Below, in pieces: positions 1-9,594 of a stretch of DNA of 44,595 bases. The notes below the pieces were generated by a model. The model searched no databases and had not been told where the DNA came from. It was given only the letters and a program-made list of their open reading frames with translations. The stretch comes from Rhodospirillales bacterium (lineage in GTDB: Bacteria > Pseudomonadota > Alphaproteobacteria > CACIAM-22H2). The stretch is taken from the NCBI GenBank assembly GCA_947445225.1, contig CANFCX010000007.1, positions 1 through 44,595 of the forward strand, written 5' to 3'. A program made the translations under genes and the position numbers. How positions within the stretch are numbered: position 1 is the stretch's first letter; every line of letters begins with the position of its first letter.

Positions 1-840
1 CGCCGCGATTTCGTCCAGCCGTCCTGGGATGGCGGGACTCTCGACGGTGGCACCGTCCTGCTTCACGCCGAACAGGGGCTGGGGGATACGCTCCAATTCC
101 TCCGTTACGTGCCCGAGGCGGCCAAACGAGCCCGCGTTGTCCTCGAATGTCAGCCGAGCCTCGCCGGGCTTGCCGCCACGGTCGGCGGCATCAGCGGGGT
201 CTTCGCCCAAGGCGACGCCCTGCCCGATTTCGACGCGCACCTGCCCCTGATGAGCCTGCCTCACGTTCTTGGTGCCGCCCCCGACACGTTATCGGCGAAC
301 ATCCCCTATCTCGACGCGCCGGCCGCGACCGCCCGGGAGTGGGCGGCGAAGAATTGGCGGCGTGGCGGAGCCAAACTCCATGTCGGTCTAGTCTGGGCCG
401 GCAATCCCCGCAATCGGCCCGGTCGGCTGCGGTCCCTGCCCATTGTGAAACTTCTGCCACTCCTGCGGCAGTCGGACGTGGCCTTCTACAGCCTTCAGCT
501 TGGGGCCAGCGCGAACGATCTCGCGACGTTGCCATCCGGCGCGGCGATCTTCGACATGAGCGGCGAAATTCACGACTTCGCCGATACCGCCGCTATTGTC
601 GCGGGTCTCGATCTTGTCGTCAGCGTCGATACCGCGGTCGCACATCTTGCCGGTGCCTTGGGCCGGCCGGTGTGGACGTTGCTTACCCATGCCGCGGATT
701 GGCGGTGGTTCCTGCGCCGAGCCGACAGTCCTTGGTACCCGACGATGCGCCTTTTCCGCCAGCCGCGACCGGGTGATTGGGACGGCGTCATCGCCGAGGT
801 GGTTGTCGCGTTCGCCGGGCTGCCGCGCAAGCAACCTTAA
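1..840 (+). CDS. C-terminal part of a glycosyltransferase family 9-like (probably TPR-linked) protein, truncated by window edge
   Basis: The frame is open from the first base, so the gene starts outside the window; about 279 residues are visible. The segment HAEQGLGDTLQF near visible residues 22-33 and the later LVVSVDTAVAHLAGALG segment (about 205-220) are typical of the GT9-like domain at the C terminus of many alphaproteobacterial tetratricopeptide-repeat proteins. Those proteins are thought to transfer sugars to surface glycans or proteins, but the substrate cannot be told from sequence. No TPR is visible because the N-terminal part is missing; its presence is inferred from family architecture. 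The gene converges on gshB, with only three bases between the two stop codons. Confidence 0.8.
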   Translation, partial: RRDFVQPSWDGGTLDGGTVLLHAEQGLGDTLQFLRYVPEAAKRARVVLECQPSLAGLAATVGGISGVFAQGDALPDFDAHLPLMSLPHVLGAAPDTLSANIPYLDAPAATAREWAAKNWRRGGAKLHVGLVWAGNPRNRPGRLRSLPIVKLLPLLRQSDVAFYSLQLGASANDLATLPSGAAIFDMSGEIHDFADTAAIVAGLDLVVSVDTAVAHLAGALGRPVWTLLTHAADWRWFLRRADSPWYPTMRLFRQPRPGDWDGVIAEVVVAFAGLPRKQP

Positions 841-843
841 GGC

Positions 844-1800
844 TCAGTCCGGGCGGCGGTCCTTGAGGCGCGACTCGATCGCGGCCCATACACGTTCCTC
901 GAGGCAAACCCCGTCGAAACGGTCGATTTCCTGGATGCCGGTGGGCGAGGTGACGTTGATTTCGGTCAGATAGCCGCCGATCACGTCGATCCCTACAAAA
1001 ATCAACCCGCGTTCCCGCAAGGCCGGTCCGATAGCGGCGCAGATTTCGCGGTCCCGCGCATTAAGCGTCGCCTTCATCGCCCGGCCCCCGGCATGCAGGT
1101 TGGCGCGCGCCTCGCCGTCTGCGGGAACACGCACGAGGGCGCCGCCGACTTCGCCGTCGATCAGAATGATGCGTTTGTCGCCATCGCGGATTTCCGGCAG
1201 ATAACGCTGCACGATCAACGGCTCGCGATAGAGCTGGGTGAACATCTCCAACAACGCATTCAGATTTTCGTCCTGCGGCGTCACATGGAAGACGCCTGCG
1301 CCGCCATTGCCGTAGAGCGGCTTGACCACGATGTCGCCATGAACCGCCCGGAAATCGAGAATCTCGGCGCGGTCGGTGGTGATCAGCGTGGGCGGCGTGA
1401 GTGCCTGAAAATGGGTGACAAAAAGCTTTTCGGGCGCGTTGCGAACCTGGACGGGGTCGTTGACCACCAAGGTGCGGGGGTGGATTTGTTCAAGCAGATG
1501 TGTGGCCGTGATGTAGGCCATGTCGAAGGGCGGATCCTGGCGCATCAAGACGACATCGATCGCGGCGAGATCGATGATCCTGGATTCGCCGAGGGTGACG
1601 TGGTTGTCCTTCTCGCGCCGCACGGAGAAGGGCCGCGCCTTGGCCCGAACCCGGCCCTCGCGCAGGCTCATCTGCGAAGGTAGATAGTGAAACAGCGCAT
1701 GGCCGCGCCGCTGTGCTTCCAAAGCCAGCGCGAAGGTGCTGTCGGTATCGATATTGACCCGTTCGATCGGATCCATCTGAACGGCAACCGCGAGGCTCAT
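844..1800 (-). CDS. gshB: Glutathione synthetase
   Basis: This enzyme joins gamma-glutamylcysteine and glycine with ATP to make glutathione in the cytoplasm. The start [20 protein letters not shown] is the family's N terminus. The ATP-grasp domain carries the glycine-rich loop [13 protein letters not shown] (about 158-170) and the C-terminal metal and nucleotide segment [13 protein letters not shown]. Length, 318 residues, is normal. An ATG two codons upstream (1806) lies directly against the GAGAG ribosome-binding sequence, whereas the ATG at 1800 sits about six bases from it, so 1800 is preferred. It is the last gene of the leftward group after the BON lipoprotein gene and may be co-transcribed with it. 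Confidence 0.95.
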   Translation of the reverse strand: MSLAVAVQMDPIERVNIDTDSTFALALEAQRRGHALFHYLPSQMSLREGRVRAKARPFSVRREKDNHVTLGESRIIDLAAIDVVLMRQDPPFDMAYITATHLLEQIHPRTLVVNDPVQVRNAPEKLFVTHFQALTPPTLITTDRAEILDFRAVHGDIVVKPLYGNGGAGVFHVTPQDENLNALLEMFTQLYREPLIVQRYLPEIRDGDKRIILIDGEVGGALVRVPADGEARANLHAGGRAMKATLNARDREICAAIGPALRERGLIFVGIDVIGGYLTEINVTSPTGIQEIDRFDGVCLEERVWAAIESRLKDRRPD

Positions 1801-1837
1801 TGGCATCTCTCGACAAAACTTTCGCGGATCGCTCGAG

Positions 1838-2449
1838 TTAGGCGCGGGGCCGCGAAGGGTCGCCTTTCAACCGGACATAACTGACGACCCGGCGGACGTA
1901 GCTGAGATTGCGGGCGATGTCGGTGACGCGGTCGAGTTCGGCCTGGCTCTGCGCAACGCCGAGAAGGTAAACGATGCCGCGAACCGTCTCCACGCTGTAA
2001 TTGATCGACTGAACCTGCTCATCGAAAATCATCCGCGCCTTGAGCTGCGTGGAAATCCATGTGTCTTGCGCGAACTCACCCACGCCGCCGCCATCGGCCA
2101 CTTCGATTTCGTTGATGACTTCGACGACGCCGGCGGCCTGGCCGGCCAGACGCGCGGCATCGCTCCGATGTTGCGACGTCTGCACAACCCCGGTCAGCAG
2201 CACGCGGCCTTCATGCACCTGAAGACTGACCTTCTGCATCATGTCGACGTTGTGCTGGAGCCAATAATTATTGATCTCGGCCCGTATCGCGGTGTCGTTG
2301 GCGGCAGCACGAATACCGCGCTCCTCGGACGCCGCGACCCCAACGGTCGCGCCAGCCCCGACGGCAAGACCAACACATCCCGACAGGCTGAGCCCGGCGA
2401 GGACCAACATGACCGGCGCGAAAATGGATCGTCCTGTTGCTGATTTCAC
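1838..2449 (-). CDS. BON-domain outer-membrane lipoprotein (OsmY/DolP-like)
   Basis: The product has a lipoprotein signal with lipobox LSGC (about residue 26 from the GTG start), then two BON domains (roughly 50-115 and 125-195), as in DolP/YraP and OsmY. Such proteins bind phospholipid at the cell envelope and support outer-membrane integrity; the role here is inferred. The start is taken as GTG at 2449: GGAGG lies five bases upstream, and the GTG overlaps the yraN stop as GTGA, implying translational coupling. A TTG at 2461 is in frame but overlaps the ribosome-binding site. In gammaproteobacteria yraN and the BON gene yraP are also neighbours of rsmI, so this is a conserved cluster. Confidence 0.88.
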   Translation of the reverse strand: MKSATGRSIFAPVMLVLAGLSLSGCVGLAVGAGATVGVAASEERGIRAAANDTAIRAEINNYWLQHNVDMMQKVSLQVHEGRVLLTGVVQTSQHRSDAARLAGQAAGVVEVINEIEVADGGGVGEFAQDTWISTQLKARMIFDEQVQSINYSVETVRGIVYLLGVAQSQAELDRVTDIARNLSYVRRVVSYVRLKGDPSRPRA

Positions 2450-2880
2450 AGCGACCTCCAAGAGTTAGGCGTCTCATCGGCCGGGCGCCAAGCATCCCGC
2501 AAGTGGAGCGGCCAGCGCCACGGCATAACCAAAACCGCGTCGAAGCGGCAATCGAGCCCGGATAGATCCGCCCGGCCCGCCATGAATAACGCAGCGGCGC
2601 GAGAAATGCGCGCGCGCTGGTGTTGCGAAATCGAGTCCGCCGCCAAACCGAGATCGGCGCGCGCCTTAACCTCTACAAAAACAACCACATCGCCGCGCCG
2701 TGCGATCAGATCGATTTCACCGGCGGCGCAGCGAAAACCATGGGCGAGAACACGGTAGCCCCGCAGCCGCAAGACCCAGGCGGCCATCCATTCCGCGCGG
2801 CGGCCTCGCCGCCACGCGCGCAACCGCGACTCAGGCGCGGCCAGCGGGGTCCCGCTCGGCAAGGGCGAGGGCGCGGGCAT
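2446..2880 (-). CDS. yraN: YraN/UPF0102 family endonuclease-like protein
   Basis: A small protein with the conserved UPF0102 core: RRGRRAEWMAAWVLRLRGYR, then GEIDLIARRGDVVVFVEVKAR. The E-I-D and V-E-V-K residues form the restriction-endonuclease-like (Holliday-junction resolvase fold) signature. Biological function of the family is not settled. The gene overlaps rsmI by about 50 bases with the ATG at 2880; a TTG just after the rsmI stop is an alternative that keeps the whole domain. It is coupled to the next gene by a GTGA overlap. Neighbours rsmI and the BON lipoprotein match the usual arrangement. Confidence 0.87.
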   Translation of the reverse strand: MPAPSPLPSGTPLAAPESRLRAWRRGRRAEWMAAWVLRLRGYRVLAHGFRCAAGEIDLIARRGDVVVFVEVKARADLGLAADSISQHQRARISRAAALFMAGRADLSGLDCRFDAVLVMPWRWPLHLRDAWRPADETPNSWRSL

Positions 2881-3754
2881 AAACCTGGCGGCGCGGCAGG
2901 CCGGTGGCGGCGGCGACGAGAGCGGCGGCGTCGCGGTGGCTCATGGCCGCCAATGCCACACGCAGGCGGTCATCGAGATCGGCCTCCGGCGTTGCCACGG
3001 TCTCGAGTGGCGGGCCAACAACGATAACGATTTCGCCACGCGGCGGTCCGGCGTCGCGATAATACGCCGCCAGTTCGGATAAACAGCCGCGGCGGACTTC
3101 TTCATAGAGCTTCGTGATTTCGCGGGCGACCGCGGCCGGGCGATCGCCGAACGCCGCAAGCAACTCCCCGAGACATTCGGCCAGACGGCGCGGAGATTCG
3201 AAAAATAGGAGGGTCGCATCGACCAATCGAAGGCGGTCGAGCGCCGTCTGCCGCGCCGCCGGTCGCGCGGGCAGAAATCCCGCGCAGAGGAACCGATCCG
3301 GCGGCAACCCCGACAGCGACAGGGCGGCAATCGTCGCCGACGGACCGGGAACGACCGTCACCGCGACACCGGAGGCGACGGCCTCGCGCACGAGTTTGTA
3401 ACCTGGATCCGAAATCAGCGGCATTCCAGCGTCGGTGACCAGCGCCAGGCTCTCGCCCGCCTTGAGGCGCGCGATCAGGGCCGGCCGGACGCGATCGGCA
3501 TTGTGATCGTGATAAACGGTAAGACGTGCCTTGATGGCATAGGCCGACAACAACTTCCGCGTCACCCGTGTGTCTTCGCACACGATCAGGTCCACGCCGC
3601 GCAACACGTCGAGCGCGCGCAAGGTTACGTCGCGCAGATTGCCGATCGGCGTCCCCACGATGTGCAAACCGGGTGCCGGTTTACTTCGCTGGATGTGGCC
3701 GTTAGGCTCCGGCCATTCCGGCCCGGTGGAGGAAGTGTGTGATTCGGCCTGCAT
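2831..3754 (-). CDS. rsmI: 16S rRNA (cytidine(1402)-2'-O)-methyltransferase
   Basis: RsmI methylates the ribose of C1402 in the ribosomal decoding centre using S-adenosylmethionine. The tetrapyrrole-methylase fold is clear: GLHIVGTPIGNLRDVTLRAL near the N terminus, CEDTRVTRKLL, LVTDAGMPLISDPGY and VVPGPSA. The C-terminal part (about 245-305) has the small helical domain of the family. The ATG at 3754 is preferred over 3790 because it needs the shorter overlap with the divergent gene starting at 3739, but neither start has a strong ribosome-binding site. The 5' ends of the two divergent genes overlap, so each promoter must lie inside the other's coding sequence. Confidence 0.93.
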   Translation of the reverse strand: MQAESHTSSTGPEWPEPNGHIQRSKPAPGLHIVGTPIGNLRDVTLRALDVLRGVDLIVCEDTRVTRKLLSAYAIKARLTVYHDHNADRVRPALIARLKAGESLALVTDAGMPLISDPGYKLVREAVASGVAVTVVPGPSATIAALSLSGLPPDRFLCAGFLPARPAARQTALDRLRLVDATLLFFESPRRLAECLGELLAAFGDRPAAVAREITKLYEEVRRGCLSELAAYYRDAGPPRGEIVIVVGPPLETVATPEADLDDRLRVALAAMSHRDAAALVAAATGLPRRQVYARALALAERDPAGRA

Positions 3755-5175
3755 TCGCGCTGATGTCGCGTTTCTCGTTCGCCGGGACATCCCTGCTCGC
3801 TTTCGTGGTGCTGGCAGGCTGCCAAGACCTCAACGTACCCAACCTGCGTACGCTCCCGCAAGCGACACCGGCGCAGCCGCAGCGCCCGCCCGCGGCGGCG
3901 CAGGCGCCGGCTTCGGTCACCCAACCCCCGCCGCCCCAGGCTTTGCCCCTTCCGCCGCCGCCCATAGTCGCGGCGCCGCCACCAGCCGGCGCCGCGCCGC
4001 TGCCTTCGGCGCCGCCCGTCGTCCGGTCGGTCGTCGAGGGGCCGGCCCGCGTGGCGTTCCTGGTTCCCCTGTCCGGCGCGGCCGCGGCGCTCGGGCAGGC
4101 CATGCTGGATGCCGCGCACCTCGCGCTCTTCGACCTGGGCAATGACGCCATTGTGCTGATCCCGCGCGACACACAAGGAACGTCCGAGGGTGCCGCCGCC
4201 GCCGCGCAGGCGGTGCTGGCCGAGGGTGCCGAACTGATCGTCGGGCCGCTGACCTCGGCCGAGGCCACCGCGGTATCGGGTCCGGCGCGCCTCGCCCAGG
4301 TCAACGTGCTGGCTTTTTCCAGCGATCGCTCCATCGCCGGAAATGGCGTCTTCGCGCTCGGCATCACGCCGCAAGCGCAAGTCGAACGAATCGTCGCCTA
4401 CGCCCAGAACCGTGGCATGGCGCCGATCGCCGCGTTGGTTCCGGACAGTGTTTTCGGCAATACCGTCGTCGATGCGTTACGGCAGACCGCTTCACGCCTC
4501 GCGCCCGGCCTGCTGGGTCCGGTCGAACGTTACGACTCCGTGGACAGCAACCTTTCACCGGTGGTCCGCCGCCTCGCCAACTACGAAACACGCCGCGCCG
4601 AACTCGCGGCCCTGCGACGCACCCTGGAAGGCACGACCGATCCCGCGACGCGCGAGGCGCTACGGCAGTTGGACGGCGCCGACACAATCGGCGAGGTCGG
4701 ATTCAAATCGATATTGCTGCCGGAGGGCGGGGACCGCTTGCTCAGCATCGCCCCGCTCCTCGCCTTTTACGACATCGATCCGGCCCGCGTGAAGTTGCTC
4801 GGGACCAGTCAATGGGACGACCCCCGCCTTGGGCGCGAGCCGGCTCTGGTCGGCGGCTGGTTTGCCGCGCCGGCTGTCAACGCCCGCGCCGGTTTTGAAC
4901 GCCGATTCAAAGAGGTCTTCGAGCGCGACGCCCCGCGGCTGGCGACACTGGCCTATGACGCGGTTGCTCTCGCGGCGTTGCTCGCCCGCACCGACGAATC
5001 GCCGGATTTTTCGATGTCGGCGTTGACCGACCCCAGCGGTTTCGCCGGCGTCGACGGCATCTTTCGGTTCCGCCTCGACGGCACGATTGAACGTGGGCTG
5101 GCGGTCATGGAAATCAGGCGCGAGGGCATGCGGATCGTCGATCCCGCGCCGGAGACTTTCGTCGTCGGCCCCTGA
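3739..5175 (+). CDS. LpoA/LppC-like lipoprotein, penicillin-binding-protein activator family with periplasmic-binding fold
   Basis: The 478-residue product begins with a lipoprotein signal (lipobox LAGC, Cys28), followed by a long proline/alanine-rich linker (about 40-95) and a type 1 periplasmic-binding-protein-like domain (about 100-475). This matches COG3107-type proteins, often annotated as penicillin-binding protein activator (LpoA C-terminal domain) or ABC substrate-binding protein. In E. coli, LpoA stimulates PBP1a; in alphaproteobacteria the role is inferred. The start is GTG at 3739 with GGAGGA about six bases upstream. The gene is divergent from rsmI, with overlapping 5' ends, and converges on hemW with six bases between stops. 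Confidence 0.85.
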   Translation: MIRPAFALMSRFSFAGTSLLAFVVLAGCQDLNVPNLRTLPQATPAQPQRPPAAAQAPASVTQPPPPQALPLPPPPIVAAPPPAGAAPLPSAPPVVRSVVEGPARVAFLVPLSGAAAALGQAMLDAAHLALFDLGNDAIVLIPRDTQGTSEGAAAAAQAVLAEGAELIVGPLTSAEATAVSGPARLAQVNVLAFSSDRSIAGNGVFALGITPQAQVERIVAYAQNRGMAPIAALVPDSVFGNTVVDALRQTASRLAPGLLGPVERYDSVDSNLSPVVRRLANYETRRAELAALRRTLEGTTDPATREALRQLDGADTIGEVGFKSILLPEGGDRLLSIAPLLAFYDIDPARVKLLGTSQWDDPRLGREPALVGGWFAAPAVNARAGFERRFKEVFERDAPRLATLAYDAVALAALLARTDESPDFSMSALTDPSGFAGVDGIFRFRLDGTIERGLAVMEIRREGMRIVDPAPETFVVGP

Positions 5176-5181
5176 ACGGCC

Positions 5182-6381
5182 CTAGCCGAGCAGCGCCGCC
5201 AGCACCGCATTCAGCCTTTGCAAGCCGGAAGGGGTCGCTCGCAGGCCACCCTTGTCCAGAACCAGAAAGCCGCCCTCGATCAGGTTTGCCAGGCGGGCGG
5301 AATCCAACACATCTTCAAAAGGGCGCCGCGTAAGAGCACGGAACCGCTTGTGTCCAACACCTTCGTGAAGGCGCAGGCCCATCATCAGCACCTCTTCCAC
5401 GCCGTGTTCGCCGACGATGACGTCACTGCCGATTGTGGCGTGCCCAGCCGCATCCACCGCCGCCAACCAGGCTTCGGGCGCGCGCGCCTGGGCGGTGGCG
5501 AGCCGTTCTCCCGAAATCGTCAGGCGGCCATGGGCGCCCGGTCCGATTCCGACCCAATCGCCCGAACGCCAATAGGTGAGGTTGTGGCTGCATTCCCCGC
5601 CGGGACGCGCATGATTCGACACCTCATAAGCTGGCAGCCCCGCCTCGTCCAACATCTCCTGGGTTGTTTCATAGAGCCCGGTGGAGTCGTCCTCATTCGG
5701 CAAGACGATGTCGCCGCGCGCGTGGAGACCGTAAAACGCGGTGCCCTTCTCGATCGTCAACTGGTAGAGGGAAAGATGATCGCCGGCCAAGGCAAGAGCC
5801 TCGCGCAGCTCCGCGCGCCAGGCGGCGGCCGTCTGCTCCGGCCGGGTGTAGATCAGGTCGAAGGAAAAGCGCGGGAAAAGCCGCGATGCCAGGGCGATGG
5901 CGGCCAAGGCTTCGTCGCGGTCATGCGCCCGGCCCAGGAATTTGAGCGCGGCTGCGTCAAGCGCTTGGATCCCCAGCGACAGGCGGTTCACGCCCGCCAA
6001 GCGAAATCCGGCGAAACGGTCGGCATCGGCGGAATTGGGATTGGCCTCGAGGTTGATTTCGGCCTGGGCGCCAATCGACCAATGCCGCGCCGCGCGATCG
6101 AGCACCGCTGCCACCGTCGCGGGCTGCATAAGCGAAGGGGTACCGCCGCCGAAAAAGACACTCGTCAGGCTGCGGCCGGCGGTCATGCGGCCGAAATAAT
6201 CAAGCTCCTTCAGCAACGCCTCCCGCCAGCGCGCCTCGTCGATCTTTTCGCGAACGTGGCTGTTGAAATCGCAATAGGGGCATTTGGAGACGCAGAACGG
6301 CCAATGGACGTAAAGCCCGAAACCGCCGGCTTCGTCGGACGCCCCGAGGCTTTCCCGATCCGCCGCAATCGCCGCGATCAT
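5182..6381 (-). CDS. hemW: Radical SAM heme chaperone HemW
   Basis: The sequence is a HemN-like radical SAM protein with the cluster motif CVSKCPYC (Cys30, 34, 37), then [10 protein letters not shown] and EANPNS. HemW lacks coproporphyrinogen oxidase activity and is thought to bind and hand over heme; the CxxxCxxC motif without the long HemN N-terminal extension favours HemW. The frame stays open about 70 codons upstream, but the ATG at 6381 begins a normal-length protein (399 residues) and overlaps the rdgB stop as ATGA, so translation is probably coupled. The gene is last in the leftward rph-rdgB-hemW group, a common alphaproteobacterial order. Confidence 0.92.
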   Translation of the reverse strand: MIAAIAADRESLGASDEAGGFGLYVHWPFCVSKCPYCDFNSHVREKIDEARWREALLKELDYFGRMTAGRSLTSVFFGGGTPSLMQPATVAAVLDRAARHWSIGAQAEINLEANPNSADADRFAGFRLAGVNRLSLGIQALDAAALKFLGRAHDRDEALAAIALASRLFPRFSFDLIYTRPEQTAAAWRAELREALALAGDHLSLYQLTIEKGTAFYGLHARGDIVLPNEDDSTGLYETTQEMLDEAGLPAYEVSNHARPGGECSHNLTYWRSGDWVGIGPGAHGRLTISGERLATAQARAPEAWLAAVDAAGHATIGSDVIVGEHGVEEVLMMGLRLHEGVGHKRFRALTRRPFEDVLDSARLANLIEGGFLVLDKGGLRATPSGLQRLNAVLAALLG

Positions 6382-6956
6382 GATGGCGCCACGCAACAGG
6401 ACTCGACGAGGAGGCCGAAGGCCCGGGCGCGATGGCTGATCGCGTGTTTCTCGGACGGATCCATTTCTCCGAAGGTCAGGGATCGGCCGTTGGGCAGAAA
6501 GACGGGATCGTAGCCGAAACCGCGTTCTCCGCGCGGCGGCCACACGAGCACGCCATCCACGTCTCCGGTGAACGTTTCGCATTGGCCGTCGGGCCATGCC
6601 AGCGCCAAGGCGCAGACGAAACGTGCGCGCCGGTCGGTTTGGCCGGCGAGTTCGGCTTCGACCCGCCGCATCGCCGCCGCGAAATCCTTTTCTGGACCGG
6701 CCCAGCGCGCCGATAGGATGCCGGGCGCCCCGCCGAGCGCCGCCACCGCCAGCCCCGAATCGTCGGCGAGCGCCGGCAGACCCGCCGACATCGCGGCGGC
6801 GCGGGCCTTGAGTTCGGCGTTGGCGACGAAGCTATCCCCAGTTTCTTCAGGCTCCGCCAGCCCCAGCTTGTCGGCGGCGATGGCGTCGACGCCGAAGGGC
6901 CGCAACAAATCGGCGATTTCCCGCACCTTGCCTTGATTGTGGCTGGCGATGACCAA
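6378..6956 (-). CDS. rdgB: XTP/dITP diphosphatase (RdgB/HAM1), probable TTG start
   Basis: This enzyme hydrolyses non-canonical purine nucleotides (XTP, dITP, ITP) and keeps them out of nucleic acids. Visible motifs are [11 protein letters not shown] (substrate loop, residues 3-13), [10 protein letters not shown] (catalytic Asp region, 63-71), GFGYDPVF and the SHRARA segment near the end. No ATG or GTG in this frame lies between the rph stop and the conserved N terminus; the TTG at 6956 gives a 192-residue protein of normal size starting [10 protein letters not shown]. Any longer start would run far into rph. No convincing ribosome-binding site is seen, so the start is inferred. Its stop overlaps the hemW ATG. 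Confidence 0.9.
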   Translation of the reverse strand: MVIASHNQGKVREIADLLRPFGVDAIAADKLGLAEPEETGDSFVANAELKARAAAMSAGLPALADDSGLAVAALGGAPGILSARWAGPEKDFAAAMRRVEAELAGQTDRRARFVCALALAWPDGQCETFTGDVDGVLVWPPRGERGFGYDPVFLPNGRSLTFGEMDPSEKHAISHRARAFGLLVESCCVAPS

Positions 6957-7020
6957 ACGCCCGGGCAGAAGACGACGGTTTGCGGCGGGGCGACCGCCCG
7001 ACGCCGCCGAAACCGGCGGT

Positions 7021-7740
7021 CTATTCAAGGGCGAGCGCGCGCCGCTGGAGGACAAAGAGCTGCTCCGTTCCCCGCCGCGCCAACGCCAGCATCGAATCGA
7101 GTTTTTCTTGGCCGAAGGGCTCGCGCTCCGCCGTCGCCTGAACTTCGACGAGGCCACCTTTGCCGGTAACCACGAAATTGGCATCGGTATCGGCGCTGCT
7201 GTCTTCGGCGTAGTCCAGATCGAGAACCGGCACGCCGCCGACCACCCCGCAGCTAATCGCGGCCACTTGGTCGACGAGCGGCATTTCCTTGAAGGTTCCC
7301 GCCTTGATCAAGCGGTCGCAGGCCAACCACAACGCGACATAGGATCCGGTGATGGCCGCCGTGCGTGTCCCGCCATCGGCTTGGATGACATCGCAATCGA
7401 TCCGTATTTGGCGTTCGCCCATGCGTTTCAAATCGGTCACCGACCGCAAGGCACGGCCGATGAGCCGCTGAATCTCATGTGTCCGCCCGCTTTGACGCCC
7501 GCGCGAGGCCTCCCGATCCGTTCGGGTATGTGTGGATCGCGGCAGCATCCCGTATTCGGCGGTCACCCAACCGCTCCCGGTGAATCGAAGAAAAGGCGGC
7601 ACCTTTTCCTCGAAACTCGCCGTGCAGAGGACGTGAGTGTCGCCGAACCGGACAAAACAAGAGCCTTCGGCGTGTTTGCTGAAACCGGGCTCGAGGCTGA
7701 CCGGTCGAAGCGCATCGGCTGCGCGACCGGAGGGACGCAT
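7021..7740 (-). CDS. rph: Ribonuclease PH
   Basis: RNase PH is a phosphate-dependent 3' exoribonuclease that trims tRNA 3' ends. The protein runs [20 protein letters not shown] at the N terminus, with [37 protein letters not shown] and [18 protein letters not shown], all characteristic. Length is 239 residues, as expected. The ATG at 7740 has AAGGA about ten bases upstream and begins the conserved N terminus; an ATG 13 codons earlier is less likely. The gene is divergent from hrcA across a 146-base spacer, the same arrangement seen in many alphaproteobacteria, and heads the rph-rdgB-hemW group. Confidence 0.96.
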   Translation of the reverse strand: MRPSGRAADALRPVSLEPGFSKHAEGSCFVRFGDTHVLCTASFEEKVPPFLRFTGSGWVTAEYGMLPRSTHTRTDREASRGRQSGRTHEIQRLIGRALRSVTDLKRMGERQIRIDCDVIQADGGTRTAAITGSYVALWLACDRLIKAGTFKEMPLVDQVAAISCGVVGGVPVLDLDYAEDSSADTDANFVVTGKGGLVEVQATAEREPFGQEKLDSMLALARRGTEQLFVLQRRALALE

Positions 7741-7842
7741 GAAACTGTTTTCCTTTGCCAAGACGATTGAATGCGCCACCCTATCCCGGTGCGGGAGGCG
7801 CCGTCCAGCTTGGGCCGCGCAGAGTCCGGCGGGATCGCGACA

Positions 7843-7871
7843 TTGACGCTACAGGATGCCGAACCTACATT
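7843..7871 (+). promoter_or_regulatory. Sigma-70-like promoter for hrcA-grpE
   Basis: TTGACG (7843-7848) and TACATT (7866-7871) are separated by 17 bases, close to the housekeeping consensus. Expected transcription start is near 7878, giving a very short leader before the hrcA ATG at 7887. No CIRCE operator (TTAGCACTC with its inverted copy) is seen here, so autoregulation by HrcA is not supported at this site. Confidence 0.5.
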
Positions 7872-7886
7872 GCATCCGGCAAACTC

Positions 7887-8960
7887 ATGCTGACACGATC
7901 ACACGACCCGCCAGCGCCTAAATCCCTCATCGGCGAACTTAATCAGCGTTCGCGCGAGGTTTTTCGGCGGATTGTGGAATCCTATGTCGAAACCGGAGAG
8001 CCGGTCGGTTCGCGCACCTTGTCGCGCCGGCTCGACGTCCAGCTTTCGCCGGCGACGATCCGCAACATCATGGCCGACCTTCAGGATGCCGGCCTGCTCC
8101 ATGCGCCCCATACCTCCGCCGGGCGCCTGCCGACGGAAGCCGGCTTGCGGTTGTTCGTTCACGGCCTGTTGGAAGTCGGCGCGCTTACCCAGGATGAAAA
8201 GTCCAACATCGAAATTCAATGCAACGCCGCCGGCCGAAGTCTGGCTCATGTCCTGGAAGAAGCCACGACCATGCTTTCGGGCCTGGGCCATTGCGCCGGC
8301 ATGGTGTTGGCGCCGAAAACCGACGAGGCGGTCAAACACATCGAATTCGTCGGCCTTGCGCCGGGACGAACCTTGGCCGTGATGATCTCGCAAAGCGGCG
8401 TGGTCGAGAACCGCCTTATGGAGACACCGCTGGGCCTGCCGCCCTCGGCCCTGGCTCAGGCAGGCAACTACCTGAATGCGCGCATGCAGGGTCGGACCTT
8501 CGGCGAGGCGCGCGTCATTATCGAAAACGAACTCGAGGATCAGCGCGCGGCGCTTGACGAGTTGACGGCGCGTGTCGTTGAAACCGGTCTTGCCACCTGG
8601 TCTTCGGACGATACCGGCGGTTATTTAATTGTGCGCGGCCAGGCTCACCTTCTGGACGACGTCAGCGCGACCTCCGATCTCGAGAAAATTCGCGGTCTGT
8701 TCGAGGCGCTGGAAACAAAGGAAGCCGCCGTGCGCCTGCTCGACGCCGCCCAGACCGGCGACGGCGTCCAGATCTTCATCGGGGCCGACAACCAACTTTT
8801 TGGCATCGCCGGCTGCTCCATGGTGATCGCCCCCTATTTGAACAGTCGACGGCAGATCGTTGGCGCGATCGGGGTCATTGGCCCAACCCGCATTAACTAT
8901 GCGCGGATCATTCCGATGGTCGACTACACGGCTAAAGTAATCGGCCGGCTGCTCGGTTGA
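7887..8960 (+). CDS. hrcA: Heat-inducible transcription repressor HrcA
   Basis: HrcA represses chaperone genes, usually groESL, by binding the CIRCE operator. The N-terminal winged-helix domain is clear: REVFRRIVESYVETGEPVGS then LSPATIRNIMADLQDAGLL and PHTSAGRLPTEAG. A GAF-like dimerisation domain follows, and the C terminus GAIGVIGPTRINYARIIPMV is the family signature. The ATG at 7887 gives 357 residues, normal for the family; the frame is open upstream but has no conserved sequence there. grpE follows after 22 bases, so the two probably form an operon. No CIRCE element lies in this window, so its targets are elsewhere. Confidence 0.95.
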   Translation: MLTRSHDPPAPKSLIGELNQRSREVFRRIVESYVETGEPVGSRTLSRRLDVQLSPATIRNIMADLQDAGLLHAPHTSAGRLPTEAGLRLFVHGLLEVGALTQDEKSNIEIQCNAAGRSLAHVLEEATTMLSGLGHCAGMVLAPKTDEAVKHIEFVGLAPGRTLAVMISQSGVVENRLMETPLGLPPSALAQAGNYLNARMQGRTFGEARVIIENELEDQRAALDELTARVVETGLATWSSDDTGGYLIVRGQAHLLDDVSATSDLEKIRGLFEALETKEAAVRLLDAAQTGDGVQIFIGADNQLFGIAGCSMVIAPYLNSRRQIVGAIGVIGPTRINYARIIPMVDYTAKVIGRLLG

Positions 8961-8982
8961 AATCAGACTCACAGGATTCGTC

Positions 8983-9591
8983 ATGACGAACGACAACGAT
9001 TCTCCCGAGGTGTCGCCGACGGGCGCCATGGAATCGGGCCGCAAGGAATCGGGCCAATCCAAACCGTCCGGCAACCCGGAAACGGAAGCCAAGGGCGCCA
9101 TCGAGGCCGAGAATGCACGACTGAAAGATCAGTTGATGCGAACGCTGGCGGATACCGAGAACATGCGTCGCCGGCTGCAACGCGAGACCGACGACGCGAC
9201 CCGTTTCGCCGTTTCCGGATTTTCGCGGGAGCTTCTTGCCGTAGCCGACAATCTGCGCCGGGCGCTTGACAGCCTGCCGGCGGAGCTGCGCCAGCAGGAT
9301 GAGCGGATTGAAAAATTCGCCGCCGGGGTGGAACTAACCGAACGCGAGCTGATGGCGGTCTTCGAACGCCAGGGGATCCGCCGAATCGACGCCCTGGGGC
9401 GGCCGTTCGACCACAATCTCCACCAGGCGTTGTTCGAGGTGGAAACCGACCGGCCCCCCGGGACCATCATCCAAGTCCTGCAGGATGGCTACGTGCTCCA
9501 CGACCGCCTGTTGCGGCCTGCCCTTGTCGGCGTCGCCAAGACCTCCGCGGCAACGCCGCCGGCGTCGAGCCGGATCGATACCACCGTATAA
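8983..9591 (+). CDS. grpE: Nucleotide exchange factor GrpE
   Basis: GrpE releases ADP from DnaK. The 202-residue protein has an acidic, low-complexity N terminus, a long helix rich in heptads (about 40-100, including LADTENMRRRLQRE), and a C-terminal beta domain with GRPFDHNLHQALFEVE and VLQDGYVLHDRLLRPALVGVAK. AGGA lies about seven bases before the ATG. It is the second gene after hrcA. Unusually, it is separated from dnaK by an oppositely oriented cyclase gene whose stop codon is only three bases from the grpE stop. Confidence 0.96.
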   Translation: MTNDNDSPEVSPTGAMESGRKESGQSKPSGNPETEAKGAIEAENARLKDQLMRTLADTENMRRRLQRETDDATRFAVSGFSRELLAVADNLRRALDSLPAELRQQDERIEKFAAGVELTERELMAVFERQGIRRIDALGRPFDHNLHQALFEVETDRPPGTIIQVLQDGYVLHDRLLRPALVGVAKTSAATPPASSRIDTTV

Positions 9592-9594
9592 GCC

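Noticed and set aside
7741-7886. CIRCE operator expected near hrcA
   Set aside because: I looked for TTAGCACTC and its inverted copy here and before dnaK and found neither.
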